From Saprospiraceae bacterium (GTDB lineage Bacteria > Bacteroidota > Bacteroidia > Chitinophagales > Saprospiraceae), in NCBI GenBank assembly GCA_021299835.1, contig JAJTER010000005.1, positions 1 through 64,000 of the forward strand: a stretch of DNA of 64,000 bases, read 5' to 3'. Positions 35,662 to 45,798 of this stretch are shown here, one piece after another. Below the pieces are notes generated by a model that was not told the DNA's origin, searched no databases, and was given only the letters and a program-made list of their open reading frames with translations. Position numbers and translations under genes: made by a program. How positions within the stretch are numbered: the first letter of the stretch is position 1; each line of letters opens with the position of its first letter.

Positions 35662-36783
35662 ATGATTGCCATTTATATTCATGTCCCTTTTTGCAAACAG
35701 GCTTGCCATTATTGTAATTTTCATTTTTCAACCAATCAGTCTGGGAAACCTCTTTTTGTAAAGGCGCTCATGAAGGAAATGAGTTTAAGAAAAGACGAAT
35801 TTCAAAATCAACCCGTCGCATCCGTTTATTTCGGTGGGGGAACCCCTTCCTTGTTGAATAAATCTGAGTTAGAGGAAATATTTTACCACCTGAAAACTAC
35901 TTTCGATATTTCTCCCTCGGCAGAAATCACCCTGGAAGCTAATCCAGATGATATAAATTCCAGTTTGTTACAGGTGTGGCGAAGTTTATCTATTAATAGA
36001 ATTAGTCTGGGTATTCAGTCTTTTCAACCGCATGCACTTACCTGGATGAATAGGGCGCATAATAATCAGGATGCTTTAAATGCTTTGCGTTTGATTTCAG
36101 AAGCTGGTTTCGATAATATGACGGCCGATCTCATTTATGGTGTGCCTGGCGTTTCTGACGATCAATGGATAAGTGATATTCTTGCATTGACAGATCGAAA
36201 AATACCGCATATTTCTGCCTATTGTCTGACCGTGGAAGACCAGACTGCCCTCGCTCATTTTGTAAAAAAAGGGACCTCTCCTCCCGTTCAGGAGGAACAG
36301 GCCAATAGACAGTTTGACCTGCTGATTCAATTATTAACGGAAAAAGGGTATCAACATTACGAAATTTCAAACTTTGCATTGCCGGGTATGGAGGCAAACC
36401 ACAATAGTTCCTATTGGTTAGGGCGGCATTATATGGGCCTTGGGCCTTCAGCCCATTCATATAATGGCAGCTCCAGATATTGGAATGTGGCAAATAATAA
36501 AAAATATACAGAGGCTTTAAATGCAGGAATTTTGCCTCCAAAGGAAATAGAAATACTATCGGAAACACAAAAATTTAATGAATATATCCTGACAAGGCTT
36601 AGAACACATTGGGGAGTTAATCCCAATGATATGTCAGATCCATTCAAATCTACCTTTTTAGAGGAAGTAAAAGAATTTGTACCCGATATGATTTTTGAAT
36701 CAGACGGCACTTATTTCTTAACAACGCAAGGGAAAATGTGGGCCGATCAAATATCCAGCCAATTATTTGCCTCTGAAGAATAA
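35662..36783 (+). CDS. hemW: Radical SAM haem chaperone HemW
   Basis: HemW binds haem and delivers it to respiratory enzymes; it was earlier called oxygen-independent coproporphyrinogen oxidase-like. The 373-residue protein starts with the radical-SAM cluster motif 'CKQACHYCNF' (CxxxCxxC, about residues 11-18). It then has 'YFGGGTPSLL' at about 55-64 and 'SLGIQSF' at about 115-121. The first cysteine context CxxxCxxCNF (and not a CysLys-rich HemN N-terminus) supports HemW. It follows the hypothetical gene by 37 bp. Confidence 0.92.
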   Translation: MIAIYIHVPFCKQACHYCNFHFSTNQSGKPLFVKALMKEMSLRKDEFQNQPVASVYFGGGTPSLLNKSELEEIFYHLKTTFDISPSAEITLEANPDDINSSLLQVWRSLSINRISLGIQSFQPHALTWMNRAHNNQDALNALRLISEAGFDNMTADLIYGVPGVSDDQWISDILALTDRKIPHISAYCLTVEDQTALAHFVKKGTSPPVQEEQANRQFDLLIQLLTEKGYQHYEISNFALPGMEANHNSSYWLGRHYMGLGPSAHSYNGSSRYWNVANNKKYTEALNAGILPPKEIEILSETQKFNEYILTRLRTHWGVNPNDMSDPFKSTFLEEVKEFVPDMIFESDGTYFLTTQGKMWADQISSQLFASEE

Positions 36784-36785
36784 AG

Positions 36786-36816
36786 AAGCCAGGTATTTTA
36801 TGTAAATACCTGGCTT
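36786..36816. terminator. Bidirectional terminator between hemW and sucA
   Basis: A 13-bp perfect stem (AAGCCAGGTATTT at 36786-36798, complement at 36804-36816) with a 5-nt loop lies immediately after the hemW stop. T-rich sequence follows on the plus strand, and A-rich bases before it would serve the minus strand gene sucA. Confidence 0.85.
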
Positions 36817-36824
36817 TTATCCAT

Positions 36825-39569
36825 TTATTTTTTATCGAAGGCTACAGAAATGATGATTTCCTGTTCTTCATCATGTCTTTTCTTAAATCCTGTGGCAGGT
36901 GATGCTGCTCTTCTTCTTGATATTAATCGGAAAGGGATATCAGGTAAAGAGAAGGAGACGTGTCTCCAGGCTCCCATGTTTACTGGTTCCTCCTGAACCC
37001 AGCAAATTTCCATGGCTCCAGTATATTTTTTCTCCAAAAGTTCGCGAATCTGTTTTTCAGGAAGAGGATAGAGCTGCTCTAATCGTATAATAGCTATGTC
37101 GTCTCTTTTTTCCTCTTTCTTCCTTGCAGCTAAATCGTAGTAAATTTTTCCAGAACAAAATAATACCCTAAATACCTTTTTACCATTTTTTGCGGAGATT
37201 TCAGGGTCATCAATCAATTCTTTGAACTTCGTTGCTCCTACAAAATCTTTGAGTGGGGAAACACATTCAGGATGTCTTAGCATCGATTTAGGTGACATAA
37301 CCACTAAAGGCTTACGGAAAGGAAAGGCTAATTGCCTTCTAAGTAAGTGGAAAAAATTGGCAGGCTGAGTTACATTGGCAATAATCCAATTCATCTCGGC
37401 ACAGTTTTGAAGAAAACGCTCCAATCTGGCACTGGAATGCTCAGGACCTTGTCCTTCATAACCATGGGGTAATAAAAGTACGAGTCCACTTTGTCTGTTC
37501 CATTTACTCTCGGCAGACATAATATATTGATCAATAATAGTTTGTGCGCCATTATAGAAATCACCAAATTGTGCTTCCCAGATGTTTAATGCGTGGGGCG
37601 TTGCCAGTGAAAAGCCATATTCGAAGCCTAAAACAGCAAATTCTGATAACAAGGAATTGAAAATTCTGAAAGTGCCTTGTTCGTTCGATAACTTGCTAAG
37701 TCTGTTATATTGAGCATTCGTCTCGGAGTCAAAAAGAACGGCGTGTCTATGGGAAAAAGTACCCCTTTTCACATCCTGCCCACTCATTCTAACATCTTTT
37801 CCTTCATTAAGGATCGAGCCATAAGCAAGTAATTCTCCAATAGACCAGTCCAATTTATCCGCTTCAACCAACTTGATTTTATCCTCAATCAGACGCTTCA
37901 TTTTTGGTAGCGGCTTGAAGGAAGAAGGAATTTCATGCATTTTGTCCAAAAGATCCTGGAGAACGCTTTTATCCAGACCAGTTACCGGGGTATTTTCAAA
38001 ATTAGCATACGTTGAGCGAATCATTTCCTTCCATGCTTGCTCAGGCTCCTGCATAATATAAGGCAGATTGTGTTCTTTCACCTCATTGAGCCTTTCTTGC
38101 AACATATTCCAAAAGTCTGCTTCTAATTCATCGGCAATCTTTTTCTCGAGTTCTCCTCTTTCTACCAGTCTTTTCAAATAAATCTCCCGGGGATTTGGAT
38201 GATTATTTATGATGGAATACATGTCGGGTTGGGTAAATTTTGGGTCGTCCCCTTCATTGTGCCCGTGGCGGCGATAACAAACCATGTCTATAAACACATC
38301 TTCATGGAAAGTCTGCCGATATTCTGTTGCTAGCTCAGCTGCAAATACAATAGCTTCAGGATCGTCACCATTTACGTGAAATACTGGGGCACCAATGGCA
38401 TTGGCCGCTGCCGTACAATAGGTGGAGGAGCGGGCCTCTTCCCAGTCGGTGGTAAATCCAACCTGGTTATTTATAACAAAATGTAAAGTTCCTCCCGTGT
38501 AATATCCAGGAAGTTTACTCATTTGAACAGTTTCATAAACAACGCCTTGTCCGGCCACAGCGGCATCGCCATGTATCAATAGTGGCAAAATACAATCGTA
38601 ATCTTCTTTATAAAGGACATTGGCCTTCGCTCTTGCAAAACCTTCAACCACAGGGTTTACCGATTCTAAATGTGATGGATTCGGCGCTAATTCAAGATGA
38701 ACGGTAATGCCATCAGGTGTTTTTACCTGAGAAGAATAGCCTAAATGATATTTTACGTCGCCATCACCAAAACTTTGATCAGGAATAGCAATGCCTTCAA
38801 ATTCATTAAAAATATGTGTATAAGTCTTACCTAAAATATTGGCAAGCACATTTAATCTTCCTCTATGGGCCATACCCATGATGACCTCCTTGGTGCCGTG
38901 GGAGGCTGCATAGTTAATGATGGCATCTAAAGCGGCAATCGTGGCTTCACCTCCCTCCAGGGAAAAACGCTTTTGTCCAATATATTTGGTGTGAAGGAAT
39001 TTTTCAAAAATGACAGCGCCATTCAATTTTTCTAATATCCTTTTCTTTTTTTCAATGGATAGTCCATATTGATTTTCAGGACGGTGGTTTTCAATCCTAT
39101 CCCGTAACCATCTGCGTTTGTCGCGGTCCTGAATATGCTGGAATTCAAAACCAATATGACCGCAGTAAATTCTATTCAGGTGTGATATAATTTCTGACAA
39201 AGTAGCCTGTGCAGGTAATCCACATTCTGTTCCTGCTGCAAAGGAGGTAGAAAGATCGCTTTCTGATAAATTGAAATCCTCTATTTGTAATTTTGGATGA
39301 CGATCTCTTCGCTGCTTGATGGGATTGGTCGTGGAAAGAAGATGTCCACGAGATCTGTAAGCGTTAATTAACGCAACTACCTGAAATTCTTTTGTTGAAA
39401 AATTCGTTCCGGAGGTTCTCTTTTCTATGGTCGAAGATTCTGCAAATTCAAAACCTTTGAAAAAATGATACCATTCAGGATCTATCGATGTAGGATTTTC
39501 TAAAAATCGTACATACATCGATTCAATGTAGGCTGGATGGGCATTGCTTATAAATGAAAAATCACTCAT
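36825..39569 (-). CDS. sucA: 2-oxoglutarate dehydrogenase E1 component
   Basis: SucA decarboxylates 2-oxoglutarate with thiamine diphosphate in the TCA cycle. The 914-residue protein has the N-terminal 'PTSIDPEWYHFFKGF' segment and the repeat 'MGMAHRGRLNVLAN' at about 230-243. It also has the TPP-associated 'GDAAVAGQGVVYE' near 333-345, and the C-terminal 'PKSMLRHP' region. sucB is not beside it. The gene is alone on the minus strand and ends at the shared terminator; its promoter region lies in the divergent gap with rpsT. Confidence 0.97.
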   Translation of the reverse strand: MSDFSFISNAHPAYIESMYVRFLENPTSIDPEWYHFFKGFEFAESSTIEKRTSGTNFSTKEFQVVALINAYRSRGHLLSTTNPIKQRRDRHPKLQIEDFNLSESDLSTSFAAGTECGLPAQATLSEIISHLNRIYCGHIGFEFQHIQDRDKRRWLRDRIENHRPENQYGLSIEKKKRILEKLNGAVIFEKFLHTKYIGQKRFSLEGGEATIAALDAIINYAASHGTKEVIMGMAHRGRLNVLANILGKTYTHIFNEFEGIAIPDQSFGDGDVKYHLGYSSQVKTPDGITVHLELAPNPSHLESVNPVVEGFARAKANVLYKEDYDCILPLLIHGDAAVAGQGVVYETVQMSKLPGYYTGGTLHFVINNQVGFTTDWEEARSSTYCTAAANAIGAPVFHVNGDDPEAIVFAAELATEYRQTFHEDVFIDMVCYRRHGHNEGDDPKFTQPDMYSIINNHPNPREIYLKRLVERGELEKKIADELEADFWNMLQERLNEVKEHNLPYIMQEPEQAWKEMIRSTYANFENTPVTGLDKSVLQDLLDKMHEIPSSFKPLPKMKRLIEDKIKLVEADKLDWSIGELLAYGSILNEGKDVRMSGQDVKRGTFSHRHAVLFDSETNAQYNRLSKLSNEQGTFRIFNSLLSEFAVLGFEYGFSLATPHALNIWEAQFGDFYNGAQTIIDQYIMSAESKWNRQSGLVLLLPHGYEGQGPEHSSARLERFLQNCAEMNWIIANVTQPANFFHLLRRQLAFPFRKPLVVMSPKSMLRHPECVSPLKDFVGATKFKELIDDPEISAKNGKKVFRVLFCSGKIYYDLAARKKEEKRDDIAIIRLEQLYPLPEKQIRELLEKKYTGAMEICWVQEEPVNMGAWRHVSFSLPDIPFRLISRRRAASPATGFKKRHDEEQEIIISVAFDKK

Positions 39570-39707
39570 TTTATATTCGCACTTTAAACGTTTTTAATCA
39601 TCATGCAAATAAAAGGTACTTTCAGACAAATATCAACTTTTCAAGCATATATAATTGGGGTTTATTTTTCTTTTGCTCAAACTTTTTTGGTGTTATTATT
39701 TTTATTA

Positions 39708-39739
39708 TTTGGATTTATTAAGTGTTTTGTTTACTTTTG
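39708..39739 (+). promoter_or_regulatory. Promoter of rpsT
   Basis: TTTG (39708-39711), a 20-nt spacer and TACTTTTG (39732-39739) form an almost ideal Bacteroidota promoter. Transcription should start near 39746. This leaves about 26 nt before the rpsT start codon. Confidence 0.75.
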
Positions 39740-39771
39740 CCCTTCGATTAAAATGTTAAAAAAATATAGCC

Positions 39772-40029
39772 ATGGCAAATCATAAATCTGCTGCAAAACG
39801 CATACGTCAAAATGCTAAGCGCCGTTTACAAAACAGGTACTATAAGAAGTCCGCTCGTTCTGCTATAAAGAAGCTTCGTCACATGTCTGAATCAGCTGAG
39901 GCTGGCTCTTTCTTAGTCAAAGTGGTGCAGATGATTGATAAATTATCAAAATCAAACACCTGGCACAAAAATAAAGCGGCGAACCTTAAAGGTAAGTTAA
40001 CTCGTTTCGTTAACGGTTTAGCTAAATAG
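39772..40029 (+). CDS. rpsT: 30S ribosomal protein S20
   Basis: An 85-residue, strongly basic protein with the S20 start 'MANHKSAAKRIRQNAKRRLQN' and helical 'HKNKAANLKGKLTRFVNGLAK' end. S20 binds 16S rRNA early in 30S assembly. A clear promoter lies upstream and a strong terminator downstream, so it is a monocistronic gene. Confidence 0.98.
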   Translation: MANHKSAAKRIRQNAKRRLQNRYYKKSARSAIKKLRHMSESAEAGSFLVKVVQMIDKLSKSNTWHKNKAANLKGKLTRFVNGLAK

Positions 40030-40053
40030 TATTTTAGTTTTTTAGAGTGAATA

Positions 40054-40091
40054 AAAAAGTTCTGATATCAAGTTATATCAGAACTTTTTTT
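40054..40091 (+). terminator. Rho-independent terminator of rpsT
   Basis: A 15-bp perfect stem (40054-40068 with 40075-40089) with loop CAAGTT and a T-rich arm and tail lies 25 bp after the stop codon. Confidence 0.9.
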
Positions 40092-40209
40092 CATTTTTTA
40101 CCATTTTATATGAATTAAATAGGCAATATTGACCCTGGGCCTTTCGTTAAATCATTACTTTTTTTAACTTAGCACTGCCTAAGAATTATCAATCTTTAAA
40201 AATATATTA

Positions 40210-41343
40210 ATGGCCATAAATTCAGCAAACTCTGGGGTGCAGAGATATATCCGCGGAGTGGTTGTAGTTGTGTTGTGCTTAGTGGTGTTTAACCTTAATA
40301 GTCAGGATATTCACTTCTCTCAGTTCTATATGTCCCCTCTGAATTTGAATCCTGCCATGACTGGTGTCATGAATGGCAATGTTCGACTTACAGGAAATTA
40401 TAGGAATCAGTGGGCCAGTGTTTTAAGAGATAAATCGTTTCGTACTTATTCTGTTTCTTATGATCAGCGATTTGCCGTTGGACGAAATGATTTCTTTGGC
40501 GTGGGTGGTACCGTTTGGGGAGATAAGGCGGGAGATGCCGGCTTCGCTACCCAAACAGGTAAGCTATCCTTTTCCTACAGTAAAAAAATTGGAGGTTATC
40601 GCGATAAAGCAAGTTATGTGGTGGTAGGTGCAGAAGGTGGTGCAGCTCAACGAAGTATAGATTTCTTGAATCTGCGTTGGGGAACCCAGCACAATGGTTC
40701 CGGTGGTTTTGATCCGACAATAAGTTCAAACGAAACCGGGTTCAATATAGATAATTTTATATTCGCTGACATGGCCGCTGGTCTCCTTTGGTTTAATGTT
40801 TTAAATAAAAATACAAATTATTATATCGGCGGAGCTTACCACCATTTAAATCGACCAAATCAGGCATTTTCAAGCACTAATGTTGCAGGTGTTAATGTTA
40901 GAAATACCGATTTGATTTTTACCAGAATTACAGTTCACGCAGGAGGAGAATTTCCCGTTGCTCAAAATTTAGGGGTTCTTCCAGGTATTATTTACATGAA
41001 ACAAGGTCCCGCTTTTCAAGTGAATGGGGGTAATAGTTTTCGCTTTACCCTAAATGATAATCCCGGAGAATATCAGGCTTTTCAATTGGGTGTATGGGCT
41101 CGTATCTCTTCCAAAGATAATGGAACAAACGGTACTGTTGCCACAGAGAACGGAGGTGTACTCGTCGATGCAGCCATTCTCTCTGCACGATTCGATTTCA
41201 ATGATATGAGTCTTGGATTCAGTTATGATATTAACGTCTCACCTCTAAGAGCTGCTTCAAATGGTCAGGGTGCCTTTGAATTTAGCCTGCAATACAAAAT
41301 ACTCGGAAATACTAAAAAATCTGTGTATTGTCCCGATTTCTAA
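40210..41343 (+). CDS. PorP/SprF family type IX secretion system membrane protein
   Basis: A 377-residue outer-membrane beta-barrel protein of the PorP/SprF family. It has a signal peptide (about 10-32) and the diagnostic start 'FSQFYMSPLNLNPAMTGVM'. Members anchor T9SS cargo or motility adhesins such as SprB to the surface; several copies often occur in one genome. It does not directly adjoin a giant adhesin gene here, although SprB-repeat and CHU_C proteins lie 11-18 kb away. The next gene, a bactofilin, starts 19 bp later. Confidence 0.93.
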   Translation: MAINSANSGVQRYIRGVVVVVLCLVVFNLNSQDIHFSQFYMSPLNLNPAMTGVMNGNVRLTGNYRNQWASVLRDKSFRTYSVSYDQRFAVGRNDFFGVGGTVWGDKAGDAGFATQTGKLSFSYSKKIGGYRDKASYVVVGAEGGAAQRSIDFLNLRWGTQHNGSGGFDPTISSNETGFNIDNFIFADMAAGLLWFNVLNKNTNYYIGGAYHHLNRPNQAFSSTNVAGVNVRNTDLIFTRITVHAGGEFPVAQNLGVLPGIIYMKQGPAFQVNGGNSFRFTLNDNPGEYQAFQLGVWARISSKDNGTNGTVATENGGVLVDAAILSARFDFNDMSLGFSYDINVSPLRAASNGQGAFEFSLQYKILGNTKKSVYCPDF

Positions 41344-41362
41344 TCTCTAAAATCTACTTATC

Positions 41363-41740
41363 GTGTTCTCATCAAAAAACAAAACAGAAGAAAAATCTAA
41401 CATCTCCGCTATTCCTTCTCCGAATGCTTTTAATACACTCGCAGTAGGTACCGTAATTGACGGAAATGTTAGTTCTGCCAGCGATATTCGGGTAGATGGT
41501 TCGATTTTTGGAAATTTAACCTGTGATTCTAAAGTAATTATTGGTCCAAGTGGTATTATTGAAGGCGATGTAACCTGTGCCAGCGCACATATAGAAGGTA
41601 AATACAAAGGAAAATTAACCGTCGGTGATGTATTGAATATCAGAGAAAATGCCGTGGTTACAGGGGATATAATTACCCAAAAATTAATCGTACAAGCCGG
41701 GGCTTCTTTTAATGGTTCCTGTGTCATGAAAAATAAATAG
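41363..41740 (+). CDS. Bactofilin (polymer-forming cytoskeletal protein)
   Basis: A 125-residue bactofilin: a short disordered N-terminus (about 1-25) and the repeating right-handed beta-helix with regular V/I/G spacing ('GTVIDGNVSSASDIRVDGSI', 'GPSGIIEGDV', 'ENAVVTGDI'). These proteins polymerise without nucleotide and affect cell shape or localisation. The start codon is GTG at 41363; no ATG is nearby in frame. It is followed 14 bp later by an AtpZ-like gene, an order common in Bacteroidota ahead of ATP synthase genes. Confidence 0.92.
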   Translation: MFSSKNKTEEKSNISAIPSPNAFNTLAVGTVIDGNVSSASDIRVDGSIFGNLTCDSKVIIGPSGIIEGDVTCASAHIEGKYKGKLTVGDVLNIRENAVVTGDIITQKLIVQAGASFNGSCVMKNK

Positions 41741-41754
41741 GGTTCAACCAAAAA

Positions 41755-41970
41755 ATGAAAAAATCATCTAGTACTCATTTTATGAAATACGCCGGAATGG
41801 CTTTTCAAATGGGTGCTATTATTTTATTCTCCGTGCTCTTAGGGCAGTATCTGGATAAGGTCTTAATTCTTTCCTTTCCCTTGTTTACCCTCATATTCGT
41901 TCTATTCGGAACCTTCGCCTCTCTTTATCTGTCGCTAAAAGACTTCATTACGCCCAAAAAAGGTAAATAG
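41755..41970 (+). CDS. AtpZ/AtpI-like F0F1 ATPase accessory protein
   Basis: A 71-residue protein with two membrane helices (about 10-28 and 37-58) separated by a short polar turn, typical of the AtpZ family. These help assemble the ATP synthase c-ring or move Mg2+ in some bacteria. It sits between bactofilin and a 129-residue membrane protein. The ATP synthase subunits that usually follow are absent here; the next gene encodes a biotin carrier. Confidence 0.82.
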   Translation: MKKSSSTHFMKYAGMAFQMGAIILFSVLLGQYLDKVLILSFPLFTLIFVLFGTFASLYLSLKDFITPKKGK

Positions 41971-41973
41971 ACT

Positions 41974-42363
41974 ATGACACGTCAATACCGTGATGCTTAT
42001 TCTTCCTTTATTGTACTGTTTGTGGTCGCCCAGCTTACTGTCTGCTCTCTTATTCTCTTCTTTTCAAAACATTATATTCCAAATTCGAACGTCGGATGGG
42101 TCGCTAACGCTTACTTTTCTCTATTTTCTATCGTTATTTATTTGTCAGCACTGAAAAATCTTTCCCTCTCCGCTGGTAATGCTTTTATTAGAATCGTTAT
42201 GGGTGGAAGTGGGATTAAAATTGGCGGCGCTATCTTAGTTCTCCTCTTAGTACATCTGTTATTACAACCCCTCGAAAATCCCGAGATTATTTTGTTCCTT
42301 ATTATCTACGTTCTTTTTGCTATATTTGAAACCTACACTTTGACGAAGTTGAATAATCATTAA
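41974..42363 (+). CDS. Small integral membrane protein, AtpI-like position
   Basis: A 129-residue protein with four probable membrane helices (about 10-30, 40-60, 72-92 and 98-120). It has no catalytic motif. By position, 3 bp after the AtpZ-like gene, it corresponds to the AtpI-like gene of Bacteroidota ATP synthase operons; the sequence itself gives only weak support. It may be a diverged relative kept with atpZ while the rest of the operon lies elsewhere. Confidence 0.6.
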   Translation: MTRQYRDAYSSFIVLFVVAQLTVCSLILFFSKHYIPNSNVGWVANAYFSLFSIVIYLSALKNLSLSAGNAFIRIVMGGSGIKIGGAILVLLLVHLLLQPLENPEIILFLIIYVLFAIFETYTLTKLNNH

Positions 42364-42373
42364 ATTTTTATTT

Positions 42374-42862
42374 ATGGTCAATAACCAACCTTTTTTATTA
42401 GATGTTAATGCCGGCCAATATACCTTTCAACTCACTGATGTAGATAATATTACGTTAAATGATTCCGATGTAATTAATCAAATTATTCTGGATAATAATA
42501 AATCAAAGTTAGTCTCTGTAAAGGAGGTAAACCATGAGCTCAAAAGATATCAAATTCAAATAGATGGACGTACCTACCAGGTTCAAATATCAGATGCTGT
42601 GGACCAGCAAATATTAAAAATGAACCTGAAATCTAAAAAATCAAATCAATTAAAAGAATTAAGAGCACCTATGCCCGGATTGGTCAGGCAAGTTAATGTC
42701 CAGGTGGGTGATCAGGTAGATTCAGGTGATGCCTTATTTATTCTGGAGGCTATGAAAATGGAAAATGTATTGAAATCTCCGGTAAATGGTATTGTTTCTG
42801 ACCTATTCGTAAAACCGGGAGAATCCGTTGAAAAAAACCAGATTCTCCTCAGTTTTAGTTAA
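42374..42862 (+). CDS. Biotin/lipoyl carrier protein (biotin carboxyl carrier-like)
   Basis: A 162-residue protein with an uncharacterised N-terminal half and a C-terminal biotinyl domain, 'ILEAMKMENVLKSPVNG' at about 120-136, with the biotin-accepting Lys in AMKM. Such carriers serve acetyl-, propionyl- or pyruvate-type carboxylases. There is no biotin carboxylase or carboxyltransferase beside it. The genuine AccB, with [11 protein letters not shown], is at 63.2 kb in this same window, so this is a second carrier, possibly for propionyl-CoA or methylcrotonyl-CoA carboxylase. Confidence 0.85.
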   Translation: MVNNQPFLLDVNAGQYTFQLTDVDNITLNDSDVINQIILDNNKSKLVSVKEVNHELKRYQIQIDGRTYQVQISDAVDQQILKMNLKSKKSNQLKELRAPMPGLVRQVNVQVGDQVDSGDALFILEAMKMENVLKSPVNGIVSDLFVKPGESVEKNQILLSFS

Positions 42863-42871
42863 AATTTTTTC

Positions 42872-44944
42872 CTATTTCTTATTTTGTACCTTGCTGAACG
42901 CGTCTAATCCGCAACGTAGAAAGTTCGCGTACGTCTCCACATCAGGAGTGTATGCCGCAGGTTTATTTAACAGCTCTCCCGATGGAGAAAGTAAAGCGTA
43001 GTAAGGCTGACTATTTGTGTTGAAGTAGCTTGTTTGTAGATTAGACCACTTGTTTCCAACAGTCCTCAATTTTCTGGTGCTTCCACTCGCTTGTGTTACC
43101 GTTATTTGCTCATCCTCAGGTAACAATGTTTTATCGTCGACATATAAGGAAATAATAACATATTTATCGTTAAGTAAAGAATATACATTGGGGTCTGGCC
43201 ATACATGTTCTTCCATTTTCCTACAGTTCACACAAGCGTACCCTGTGAAATCAATCATTACGGGTTTATTTACTGATTTTGCAAAAGCTAAGCCAGCTTC
43301 TAAATCCTTAAAGCAATTTAAATTATGTGGGCAGTCACAATCATACACCAAACTGTAACAGGTAGGTGGCGCCATTCCACTTAAAGCAGTCAAAGATTTA
43401 TAAGTTCCGGCACGTTCGTCAAATCGAAAACCAGACACTAAATACGCTACAAATAATATACTCGCAAAACCTAAAATTTTATGTGTAAGGCTTCTTTTAT
43501 CCTTTTTTGATTCGTGGCCAATGCGGATAACACCAAATAAATAAAGAGAGAGGGCACTAAAAATGATAATCCAAAGGCCTAGAAAAATTTCGATTTTCAC
43601 CAATCCCCAGTGTTTTACCAAGTCTGCATTCGAAAGGAATTTGAGGGCAAGCGCTAATTCTAAAAATCCTAAAACGACCTTCACGCTGTTCATCCAGCCG
43701 CCTGATTTTGGTAGTCTGTTCAATAGGCCAGGGAATGCTGCGAATAGTCCAAAGGGTAAGGCTAACGCTAATCCAAATCCTCCCATTCCTACGGTTAATT
43801 GCATGGCTCCAGATGATGATGACATCGTTCCCGCCAAAAGAGAACCTAATATAGGGCCTGTACAGGAAAAGGATACCAAAGCCAGGGTCAGGGCCATGAA
43901 AAATATACCTATTATTCCTCCAACGCCTTCGGCTGAACTCGCTTTATTGGTCCATGATTCCGGTAGGGCTAACTCGAAATAGCCAAAAAATGAAATAGCA
44001 AATACGATGAATATAACAAAAAAGAATACGTTTAGTCCAACATTCGTGGAAATATCATTGAGTATGTCAGGTTGTATGCTGTCCATTAAATGAAATGGAA
44101 TACTTAGCAAAACATAAACCATGAAAATGAAAAAGCCATAAAGAAATGCATTGATTATACCTTTCTTTCTATCTCCTGATCCTTTGGTAAAATAACTTAC
44201 CGTGAGCGGAATCATAGGGAAGACACAGGGAGTCAACAAGGCTAATAATCCTCCTAAAAAGCCCAGAAAAAAAATATTGAAATAAGAATCTGTTTCAGAT
44301 GATACCGTGGTTTCATCCGTTGAACATTCATTTATGGGTTTTCCTGGCTTTGTTATGGAGAAAATACCTGTTTTTTCAACTTGAGTGGGCGCTTGATCTG
44401 TTTCTGTTATAGACGGAACGACCGATGTTTCGCTCTCCTCAGTTTCTGAACTTGTTTTTTTTTCCTCACTGTCAATGGATTCTTCCTTCGAAGCCGTTAC
44501 CTGAAATGAAAAGTTAGCTTCCCCCGGTGGAAGGCATCGCTCTTTATCACAGGCCATAAATTCTACATACCCGGTGATTGGTTTTGTTGGATCTGTTACC
44601 CTTATTTTTTGTTTGAAAATGATTTTACCGGATAACTTTATTACGTTCATTCCGAAAATATCATCGAAACCCTTATATATGTTCCCTTCCTCCAGTGCTT
44701 TACCAACTAAGGTGTAATGGGGACCTTTGTCCCAAATGATGCTCGTCCGTATTGGGCCATCATCACTTTCCAAATATTGGGAATAAATGTTCCACCCTTC
44801 ATCTATCTGAGCGATAAATTGAAGCTCATACTCATTTTTAGCTGTGTTCTTCCATTGGTAATTCCAACTTACAGGATTGAATATTTGTCCATGTAAGTTA
44901 ATGATCAAACCTAAAAAAAAAGCTAAGGATATAGATAGTTTCAT
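42872..44944 (-). CDS. dsbD: Protein-disulfide reductase DsbD-like, membrane and thioredoxin domains
   Basis: DsbD passes electrons from cytoplasmic thioredoxin to the periplasm. The 690-residue protein has a signal peptide, an N-terminal interaction domain (about 20-160) and an acidic linker. About eight to nine membrane helices follow (about 215-525), and then a C-terminal thioredoxin domain with ACVNCRKM (CxxC) at about 572-579. The start at 44944 lies directly before the signal sequence; the longer open frame reaches 45052. It is convergent with the biotin carrier gene and follows purQ on the minus strand. Confidence 0.9.
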   Translation of the reverse strand: MKLSISLAFFLGLIINLHGQIFNPVSWNYQWKNTAKNEYELQFIAQIDEGWNIYSQYLESDDGPIRTSIIWDKGPHYTLVGKALEEGNIYKGFDDIFGMNVIKLSGKIIFKQKIRVTDPTKPITGYVEFMACDKERCLPPGEANFSFQVTASKEESIDSEEKKTSSETEESETSVVPSITETDQAPTQVEKTGIFSITKPGKPINECSTDETTVSSETDSYFNIFFLGFLGGLLALLTPCVFPMIPLTVSYFTKGSGDRKKGIINAFLYGFFIFMVYVLLSIPFHLMDSIQPDILNDISTNVGLNVFFFVIFIVFAISFFGYFELALPESWTNKASSAEGVGGIIGIFFMALTLALVSFSCTGPILGSLLAGTMSSSSGAMQLTVGMGGFGLALALPFGLFAAFPGLLNRLPKSGGWMNSVKVVLGFLELALALKFLSNADLVKHWGLVKIEIFLGLWIIIFSALSLYLFGVIRIGHESKKDKRSLTHKILGFASILFVAYLVSGFRFDERAGTYKSLTALSGMAPPTCYSLVYDCDCPHNLNCFKDLEAGLAFAKSVNKPVMIDFTGYACVNCRKMEEHVWPDPNVYSLLNDKYVIISLYVDDKTLLPEDEQITVTQASGSTRKLRTVGNKWSNLQTSYFNTNSQPYYALLSPSGELLNKPAAYTPDVETYANFLRCGLDAFSKVQNKK

Positions 44945-45073
44945 TGAACGAATAAATTTTAAAATGATTGATTGGTAAGTTTGATAACGCAAAATTACAA
45001 AACAAATTATTAGCTTAAAGTAACCTCTGTTACATTCAATAATATGAAACAAACGTTTTTAAAACCTAAAATG

Positions 45074-45781
45074 TTAAGAAAATACTTTGGAACTTGTTAG
45101 CAGTGATTCAAATAACTTAAGTCCATCAGTGTTGCCTACCATGTCATTTGCCGCCCGTTCAGGGTGTGGCATCATGCCAAATACGTTTCGTCCGATATTA
45201 CATATTCCAGCTATATTATCAACAGATCCATTTGGATTGGATGGTGCATCTACATTTCCTGAAGCATCACAGTAGCGAAATAAAATCTGGTCATTTTGTT
45301 TCAAACCTGCTAAGGTAGCTTCATCAGCAAAATAACGACCCTCTGCATGGGCAATAGGAATTTTTAAAGCCACATTAGGCGTAAGTTGTGCGGTAATTAC
45401 ACTTTGATTGCTTGAGGGTACAATGTGAACATTCTTACAAATAAATTGCTGATTTTCATTTCTGAGGAGGGCGCCTGGCAATAAACCAGCCTCACATAAT
45501 ATCTGAAAACCATTACATATCCCCCAAACTAATCCTCCCTTTTCTGCAAAAGAAATAACGGACTTCATTATAGGCGAAAATCGGGCAATAGCGCCTGATC
45601 TTAAATAATCCCCGTAAGAAAATCCTCCAGGTAAAATAATACAATCCCCCAGTTCAAGTCCTTTTAAATCTTCATCTTTATGCCACAATTTGATGGTTTC
45701 CATACCAAGATAGCTGGAAAAAACCTCAAAAACGTCCTCGTCACAATTGGAACCAGGAAAAACAACAACGCCAAATTTCAT
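45074..45781 (-). CDS. purQ: Phosphoribosylformylglycinamidine synthase subunit PurQ
   Basis: PurQ is the glutaminase subunit of FGAM synthase in purine synthesis. The 235-residue protein starts '[16 protein letters not shown]' and has the catalytic Cys in '[19 protein letters not shown]' (about residue 88). The His-x-Glu pair of the triad ('PHPERA') is at about 211-216. Its partners purL and purS are not beside it. Confidence 0.95.
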   Translation of the reverse strand: MKFGVVVFPGSNCDEDVFEVFSSYLGMETIKLWHKDEDLKGLELGDCIILPGGFSYGDYLRSGAIARFSPIMKSVISFAEKGGLVWGICNGFQILCEAGLLPGALLRNENQQFICKNVHIVPSSNQSVITAQLTPNVALKIPIAHAEGRYFADEATLAGLKQNDQILFRYCDASGNVDAPSNPNGSVDNIAGICNIGRNVFGMMPHPERAANDMVGNTDGLKLFESLLTSSKVFS

Positions 45782-45798
45782 ACAGATAAGAGTTGATT

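Noticed and set aside
39603-39785. A 60-codon frame upstream of and overlapping rpsT
   Set aside because: It overlaps the rpsT promoter and start and has no family features; the strong promoter explains the region better.
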